Assembly (NCBI GenBank): GCA_016929465.1
Contig: JAFGIT010000345.1
Coordinates: 1 to 8,402 of the forward strand
Length of the DNA: 8,402 nucleotides
Direction: 5' to 3'
Source: JAFGIT01 sp016929465 [NCBI: Candidatus Coatesbacteria bacterium]
Lineage (GTDB): Bacteria > B130-G9
Shown: positions 6,820 through 8,402 of the stretch, one piece after another
Layout: each line of letters starts with the position of its first letter
How positions within the stretch are numbered: position 1 is the first letter of the stretch
Notes under the pieces: model-generated
Told to the model about the DNA's origin: nothing
Seen by the model: the letters and a program-made list of their open reading frames with translations, nothing else
The model's database searches: none
Position numbers and translations under genes: made by a program

Positions 6820-7122
6820 GTGCCTCATTCGTGTGATAGATGCGGAGTTGCTCTCGGGAGCGAGAACAGCTCGTATCATGTTGAGATTAGGATCTTCGCA
6901 GGTGTCGAACACGAGCACTCCCTTGGTTCCCTGGAGGAGAACGAGGCCGAGATAGATGAGCTCATAGACTCGTTGGATGGGCTCGGATCGGATGTAATCG
7001 AGCACGACGTCTATCAGGATATCTCCTTGGTTCTCTGCAGACGCTGCAAGGAGATTTTTGCCGCCAATCCATTGAATTTACCCTTTGGTGCGAGCGATGG
7101 GGACATACCCGATGCGATTTGA
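6820..7122 (+). CDS. Small four-cysteine (CxxC...CxxC) protein, putative zinc ribbon
   Basis: A 100-residue protein read from GTG at 6820. An in-frame GTG at 6814 would add two residues, but it overlaps the ribosome binding site AAGGGG (6809-6814), so 6820 is preferred. Cys5-x2-Cys8 at the N-terminus and Cys73-x2-Cys76 near the C-terminus could form one zinc site. Between them lie a predicted strand (SYHVEIRIFAG) and a strongly acidic stretch (EENEAEIDELIDSL) that is probably helical. No signal peptide or membrane segment is seen, so it is likely cytoplasmic. I do not recognise a named family. The gaps to the epimerase upstream (28 bases) and the GAF-GGDEF gene downstream (39 bases) suggest co-transcription. 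A zinc-stabilised adaptor or regulator is possible but not shown. Confidence 0.68.
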   Translation: MPHSCDRCGVALGSENSSYHVEIRIFAGVEHEHSLGSLEENEAEIDELIDSLDGLGSDVIEHDVYQDISLVLCRRCKEIFAANPLNLPFGASDGDIPDAI

Positions 7123-7147
7123 TCCGATTCCCAACATTCCCATTCGC

Positions 7148-7154
7148 AAAGGAG
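7148..7154 (+). promoter_or_regulatory. Ribosome binding site of the GAF-GGDEF gene
   Basis: AAAGGAGA, at about 7148-7154, lies seven bases before ATG 7162. It is among the strongest ribosome binding sites in the window and fixes the start of the 3'-truncated reading frame. The next in-frame ATG (Met18, nt 7213) has no comparable site. Confidence 0.65.
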
Positions 7155-7161
7155 AATCCGC

Positions 7162-8402
7162 ATGAAGCCGGGCACGGGAAGACGCAGCACACCTTCTATT
7201 CGGATTCTCACTATGGGATATTCAATCCGAGATTCCTCGGAACTCGAGCAGGCTGTTGTAGCAGAAATCGCGGATGCTCTGAAATCGCCCGGATCCTGGA
7301 TGCTCTTCTACTTGGAAGAAGGATTCAGGTTGGGTGCATCCTCAGGGGTGCCGGTTGGCTTGCTCAAGGAGTGGGTCTCGATCGATGAGTTCGGCGCGAA
7401 AGAGGCCAGGCAGATGCTGCGCAGTAAAGCCGGGCATTTCTGCAATTCGGTGGGGCTTTTCATCGGGGGAGAATGGGCGAAGGCAAAGAAGATATCTCGC
7501 CTTCTGCTTCTTCCAATTGTCTCTGAAGGCGACGTCCTCGGCGCGATAGCAGTCGCTCTGGTCAGGGGGAGGAGAGCCCCAGGCCTCAGCCTGAGAGCGA
7601 CACTCCAGACGAATGCGGCCGCAGCTTTGAGCAACGTCAGAGACAGAGAGACAATCGAGTCCCGCGCTATCGCCAATCAAAGGTCCGCAAATCGGGCGAA
7701 TGAACTTGTCCAATTCGCCAGGGCAATCGACTCCAACAACGTGGAACTGATATGGGATAAGGCAATCGAGTATTTGCCCAGGATGTTCGCGGCGGGGCTG
7801 GTCTCCATATTTCTCTATGATAGGTCAGAGAACAAGCTCGTGCTGAAGCGCGGTCATAACCAGGACTTCGAGGGGGCGATAGAGGTGGATCTTGGCGATG
7901 AGGAAAGCGGCGGGCTAATGGCGACCGCTATCAGGTCGGGATCGCCATGGCTCCAGCACGATGTGCGTGGCCACAAACGGAGCCGAAATCGTGCCAAATA
8001 TCGCTCAGATTCCTGTCTCATCATCCCACTTCGAGAGAGCAGCAGCGAGCATAAACTGATCGGTGTCGTGAACTTCGCGAATCCAGATGAGCCTTCGGGC
8101 TTTCACGCGGTCGATCTCGACTCCGCGACGATCGTCGGCGAGTTGCTCGGGACTAAGGTCCTGAACGCCATGATGTGGGCGGAACTTCAGAAACTCGCCG
8201 TAACGGACAGCCTCACCGGCCTTGTTATTCATGGATACTTCAAGGAGGCACTGGAGACGGAAGTAACTAGGGCCGAACGTTTTGGCAAGCATCTATCACT
8301 TCTAATGATGGATGTTGACCTCTTCAAGCAGATCAACGACTTATACGGGCATCCGGCAGGTGATACAGCCCTCGTTGAGATAGCGAACATACTGACTGAC
8401 AA
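7162..8402 (+). CDS. GAF-GAF-GGDEF protein (putative diguanylate cyclase), 3'-partial
   Basis: The frame runs from ATG 7162 through the window end with no stop, giving 413 complete codons. It has no signal peptide or membrane segment, so it is a soluble sensor. Residues about 26-165 look like a diverged GAF domain (SWMLFYLEEGFRLGA, later LLLLPIVSEGDVLGAIAVAL). A short charged helical linker leads to a second GAF domain at about 183-335 (LVSIFLYDRSENKLVLKRG, SCLIIPL, LIGVVNFANP). The GGDEF domain begins at LAVTDSLTGL (345-354) and reaches MMDVDLFKQINDLYGHPAGD (382-401). Asp384, Asn392 and Asp401 match by spacing the metal-binding Asp327 and guanine-contacting Asn335 and Asp344 of PleD. The GG(D/E)EF loop itself lies beyond the window, so cyclase activity (2 GTP to cyclic di-GMP) cannot be confirmed. 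The usual NRRxF after LTGL is replaced by VIHGYF. It is the last visible gene of the cluster; further genes may follow. Confidence 0.9.
   Translation, partial: MKPGTGRRSTPSIRILTMGYSIRDSSELEQAVVAEIADALKSPGSWMLFYLEEGFRLGASSGVPVGLLKEWVSIDEFGAKEARQMLRSKAGHFCNSVGLFIGGEWAKAKKISRLLLLPIVSEGDVLGAIAVALVRGRRAPGLSLRATLQTNAAAALSNVRDRETIESRAIANQRSANRANELVQFARAIDSNNVELIWDKAIEYLPRMFAAGLVSIFLYDRSENKLVLKRGHNQDFEGAIEVDLGDEESGGLMATAIRSGSPWLQHDVRGHKRSRNRAKYRSDSCLIIPLRESSSEHKLIGVVNFANPDEPSGFHAVDLDSATIVGELLGTKVLNAMMWAELQKLAVTDSLTGLVIHGYFKEALETEVTRAERFGKHLSLLMMDVDLFKQINDLYGHPAGDTALVEIANILTD

Noticed and set aside
7308-7713. Two overlapping minus-strand frames inside the first GAF domain
   Set aside because: They overlap each other and a plus-strand frame that continues uninterrupted into GAF and GGDEF domains.

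Overview
The window carries six protein-coding genes, all on the + strand. The first has no start inside the window and the last has no end. They fall into two blocks separated by a 209-base gap (4431-4639) that contains the only convincing promoter. Nothing identifies a genus. The content (exported cell-wall amidase with LysM-like repeats, secreted multidomain transglutaminase-like protein, CDP-sugar epimerase, GAF-GGDEF signalling) suggests a free-living bacterium, probably diderm, of the kind often recovered from environmental metagenomes. That placement is inference only. No RNA gene, CRISPR array, insertion sequence or attachment site was recognised.

Block 1 (1-4430) concerns the outside of the cell. 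A large protein, open at its 5' end, has a Rossmann-like region, a transglutaminase-like core with a Cys-His-Glu set in place of Cys-His-Asp, a carboxypeptidase-regulatory-like beta domain and two C-terminal copies of a beta domain with Asp/Gly-rich loops. It is followed 55 bases later by a signal-peptide-bearing N-acetylmuramoyl-L-alanine amidase (Amidase_3 family) with three diverged LysM-like segments. The two genes may share a transcript.

Block 2 (about 4544-8402) looks like an operon driven by a sigma70-like promoter (TTGACA, 18-base spacer, TATATT). It contains, in order: a RecA/DnaB/KaiC-type ATPase homologue whose nucleotide-handling residues are changed at three expected positions; a clear CDP-paratose 2-epimerase-like SDR enzyme; a 100-residue four-cysteine (CxxC...CxxC) protein of unknown function; and a GAF-GAF-GGDEF protein cut off by the window end. 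Gaps within this block are only 28-39 bases and every gene has a good ribosome binding site.

The most interesting signal is the probable pseudo-ATPase together with its neighbours: a degenerate RecA-fold protein and a small putative zinc protein upstream of a multi-GAF diguanylate-cyclase-type protein. This could be a signalling module, but the evidence here is co-orientation and spacing only. The other genes belong to known families, although several show family-level oddities listed in the findings.
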